Source: Saprospiraceae bacterium (lineage in GTDB: Bacteria; Bacteroidota; Bacteroidia; Chitinophagales; Saprospiraceae). From it: a stretch of 45,920 nt of DNA. Position numbers and translations under genes: made by a program. The stretch spans positions 1-45,920 of the forward strand of contig JAHDIP010000020.1 of assembly GCA_020630735.1 (NCBI GenBank), in the 5' to 3' direction. Position 1 is the stretch's first letter. Every line of letters begins with the position of its first letter. Below are positions 44,683 through 45,920 of the stretch, in pieces. Below the pieces are notes generated by a model. It worked only from the letters and a program-made list of their open reading frames with translations, had not been told where the DNA came from and ran no database searches.

Positions 44683-45446
44683 CTATACTTCGCTTTAAAT
44701 TCGTCAACAATTTTTAATAAATTTTCGGGCACTCTCGAACGGATTTCCCCTTCCATTTCTTTGGGTACTCCTCCATAAAACGGTTCTGCGATTGCTCCTG
44801 CGATTGAAGCAATCGTATCACTATCGCCTCCTATCGAAATGGCTTTGCGAATCGCTTCTTCAAAAGAAGTACTTTCTAAAAAAGCAATAATCGATTCAGG
44901 TACTGAGCCTTGACAACTTACATCAAATTTATAAATTGGTCGAATTTCGTCTATCGTTCTACTTAGATCATAATCAAAAATAGATTCGATGTATTGCTTG
45001 ATGCTAGCTTTGGAATGTCCTGATCGAACCATAAAAACAGCAATGGCCACTGCTTGTGCTCCTTTTATTCCTTCTGGATGATTGTGCGTTACTTCTGCGC
45101 TTCTCTTAGCTTCTTTGAACACTTCATCTAAGGTTTTACCAACATAAGCAACTGGACTTGCTCGCATTGCTGAACCATTTCCCCAGCTATTATAAGGTTC
45201 AGGATTTTCCTCATACATCCATTCTTTAAATCGCCCACCAAAACCACAATCTGGGTATAGTTGAGCGTATTCCTGAATTGTCTTTGTATAATCTTTTTTG
45301 TTCAATAAACAATCAGCTACAGCTATCGTCAATAAGCTATCATCTGTAAATCTTGACTCTTCACAAAACAGAGGAAAGTCAATGGATTTAACATTATCTC
45401 TCTCAAATACAGAACCGATAACATCACCTACAATTGCTCCTAACAT
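44676..45446 (-). CDS. ADP-ribosylglycohydrolase family protein (ARH/DraG-like)
   Basis: This 256-residue cytoplasmic enzyme family removes ADP-ribose from proteins or small molecules using two Mg2+ ions. Diagnostic motifs are MLGAIVGDVIGSVFE at the N-terminus, FTDDSLLTIAVAD (Thr34, Asp35, Asp36 metal ligands), GNGSAMRASPVAY, TH-x-HPEGIKGA and SIGGDSDTIASIAGAIAE near residue 205, which supplies the second set of metal-binding Asp/Thr. Length is typical. Targets are unknown; no ADP-ribosyltransferase is in the window. It overlaps the CHAP lipoprotein gene by 7 bases. Confidence 0.93.
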   Translation of the reverse strand: MLGAIVGDVIGSVFERDNVKSIDFPLFCEESRFTDDSLLTIAVADCLLNKKDYTKTIQEYAQLYPDCGFGGRFKEWMYEENPEPYNSWGNGSAMRASPVAYVGKTLDEVFKEAKRSAEVTHNHPEGIKGAQAVAIAVFMVRSGHSKASIKQYIESIFDYDLSRTIDEIRPIYKFDVSCQGSVPESIIAFLESTSFEEAIRKAISIGGDSDTIASIAGAIAEPFYGGVPKEMEGEIRSRVPENLLKIVDEFKAKYRC

Positions 45447-45640
45447 ATTTGATTTTTATCTTATATTTCTAAAACGGCTACAATATACGGCGATGTCTTG
45501 TAGAAAGTTAATTTTAGGAGAAGTTTGTATGAGAATGGAAAATTCTATGAAGTGAGAGTTGGAAAAGGGAAACGGGATTATTTAGTATTAATTGGGATCA
45601 ATAAATTTTAAATAAAATCATTTGACCAGTAAAGCAGACT

Positions 45641-45760
45641 ATTTCGGTCAATGACCGATTAATATTCTAGTGGAGTTGCAAACTTCACTAAGCACTTTTT
45701 TAGAAATATTGCTTGCTGTAGTCTCTGACTACAGTATCGTATAAGTCGGTCCCCAACCGA
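45641..45760. repeat. Cluster of four consecutive small hairpins
   Basis: Within 120 non-coding bases there are four short stem-loops. TCGGTC-AAT-GACCGA is at 45644-45658. AGTGGAGTT-GCA-AACTTCACT, with one G-T pair, is at 45669-45689. CTGTAGTC-TCT-GACTACAG is at 45716-45734. TCGGT-CCCCA-ACCGA is at 45746-45760. Three have 3-base loops. The GAGTTGCA string also occurs in family A copy 2 near 8234. Confidence 0.65.
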
Positions 45761-45794
45761 ACCATGTTAATTTCTCAACCTTAGTCAAAAAAGG

Positions 45795-45829
45795 AATCCC
45801 GAACCTTCAAACTGAAAATTCGGGATCAC
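45795..45829 (-). terminator. ATCCCGAA hairpin, family D copy 2; terminator for a minus-strand gene
   Basis: ATCCCGAA and TTCGGGAT pair across about 17 bases. On the minus strand the stem is followed by CCTTTTTTG, a T-run as in rho-independent terminators. The order ATCCCGAAC, TTC, GAAAA, CGGGAT is shared with 9698-9742. Confidence 0.65.
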
Positions 45830-45865
45830 TTTATTTTTTAGTCATTTTAAAAATTAACAAGTCTT

Positions 45866-45920
45866 TTATAAATGAGCTACTTTTATCACTTGCAGATAAT
45901 CATCCGATTGAAATTTGCAG
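45866..45920 (-). CDS. Possible 3' end of a gene entering from the right edge
   Basis: On the minus strand a frame open from the window edge encodes about 17 residues (CKFQSDDYLQVIKVAHL) and stops with TAA at 45866-45868. A terminator-like hairpin with a T-run follows 37 bases later, as expected for a real gene end. The sequence is too short to name a product, and open frames of this length also occur by chance. Confidence 0.35.
   Translation of the reverse strand, partial: CKFQSDDYLQVIKVAHL

Overview
The window looks like chromosomal DNA of a gliding-type Bacteroidota bacterium, most likely a Saprospiraceae relative. The evidence is low G+C (by eye mid-30s percent), A-rich leaders with no Shine-Dalgarno motif, TAnnTTTG-type promoter -7 boxes, four type IX secretion (T9SS) C-terminal sorting domains, SprB/HYR/GEVED surface modules, a DUF5686 outer-membrane protein and DUF2911. 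Genus and species cannot be read from the sequence. No rRNA, tRNA, CRISPR array, phage or IS element was found.

Layout. 1-1047: start of a secreted HYR-like surface protein running off the left edge. 2100-3572: two paralogous CBM48 (AMPK-beta/isoamylase early-set) proteins, one fused to a histone-like basic tail and a helix-hairpin-helix domain. 3659-8178 (minus): Asp-box propeller T9SS protein and CocE/S15-type lipoprotein hydrolase. 8517-9665: lipoprotein fusing a CpeT-like domain to a TlpA-like thioredoxin. 9785-13588: small secreted protein, glycogen branching enzyme GlgB, methyltransferase. 13722-20627 (minus): 2301-residue repeat surface protein. 20628-21885: long gene-poor stretch with repeats. 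21886-25965 (minus): metallo-beta-lactamase-fold enzyme, CatA-like acyltransferase, DUF5686 protein. 26097-34060 (plus): DUF2911 protein, GEVED/FN3 T9SS protein, TPR histidine kinase, small T9SS protein. 34104-40633 (minus): a co-directional run of a PIG-L deacetylase, a 45-residue membrane protein, a sodium:solute symporter, an EAD11-like two-TM protein overlapping a secreted protein, DUF1801 and a frameshifted small membrane gene. 40736-43919 (plus): CX4CH haem-type lipoprotein, amidase, RraA-like protein, acetoacetate-decarboxylase-like protein. 44056-45446 (minus): ADP-ribosylglycohydrolase overlapping a CHAP lipoprotein. A gene may end at the right edge.

How the genes fit together. Three themes recur: alpha-glucan binding and branching (two CBM48 proteins and GlgB), T9SS-exported surface and adhesion proteins, and hydrolase/transport operons on the minus strand. 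Intergenic regions carry four families of short dispersed repeats that appear undescribed: a MITE-like element of about 160-254 bp with inverted ends and a conserved inner hairpin (three copies), an approximately 83-bp element (three copies), a 47-bp near-palindrome (two copies) and an ATCCCGAA hairpin (two copies). The best leads for something new are the CBM48/histone-like/HhH fusion, the CpeT-thioredoxin lipoprotein, the EAD11-TM plus secreted-protein pair, and the MITE-like family. All functional calls come from reading motifs by eye. No database search was run.
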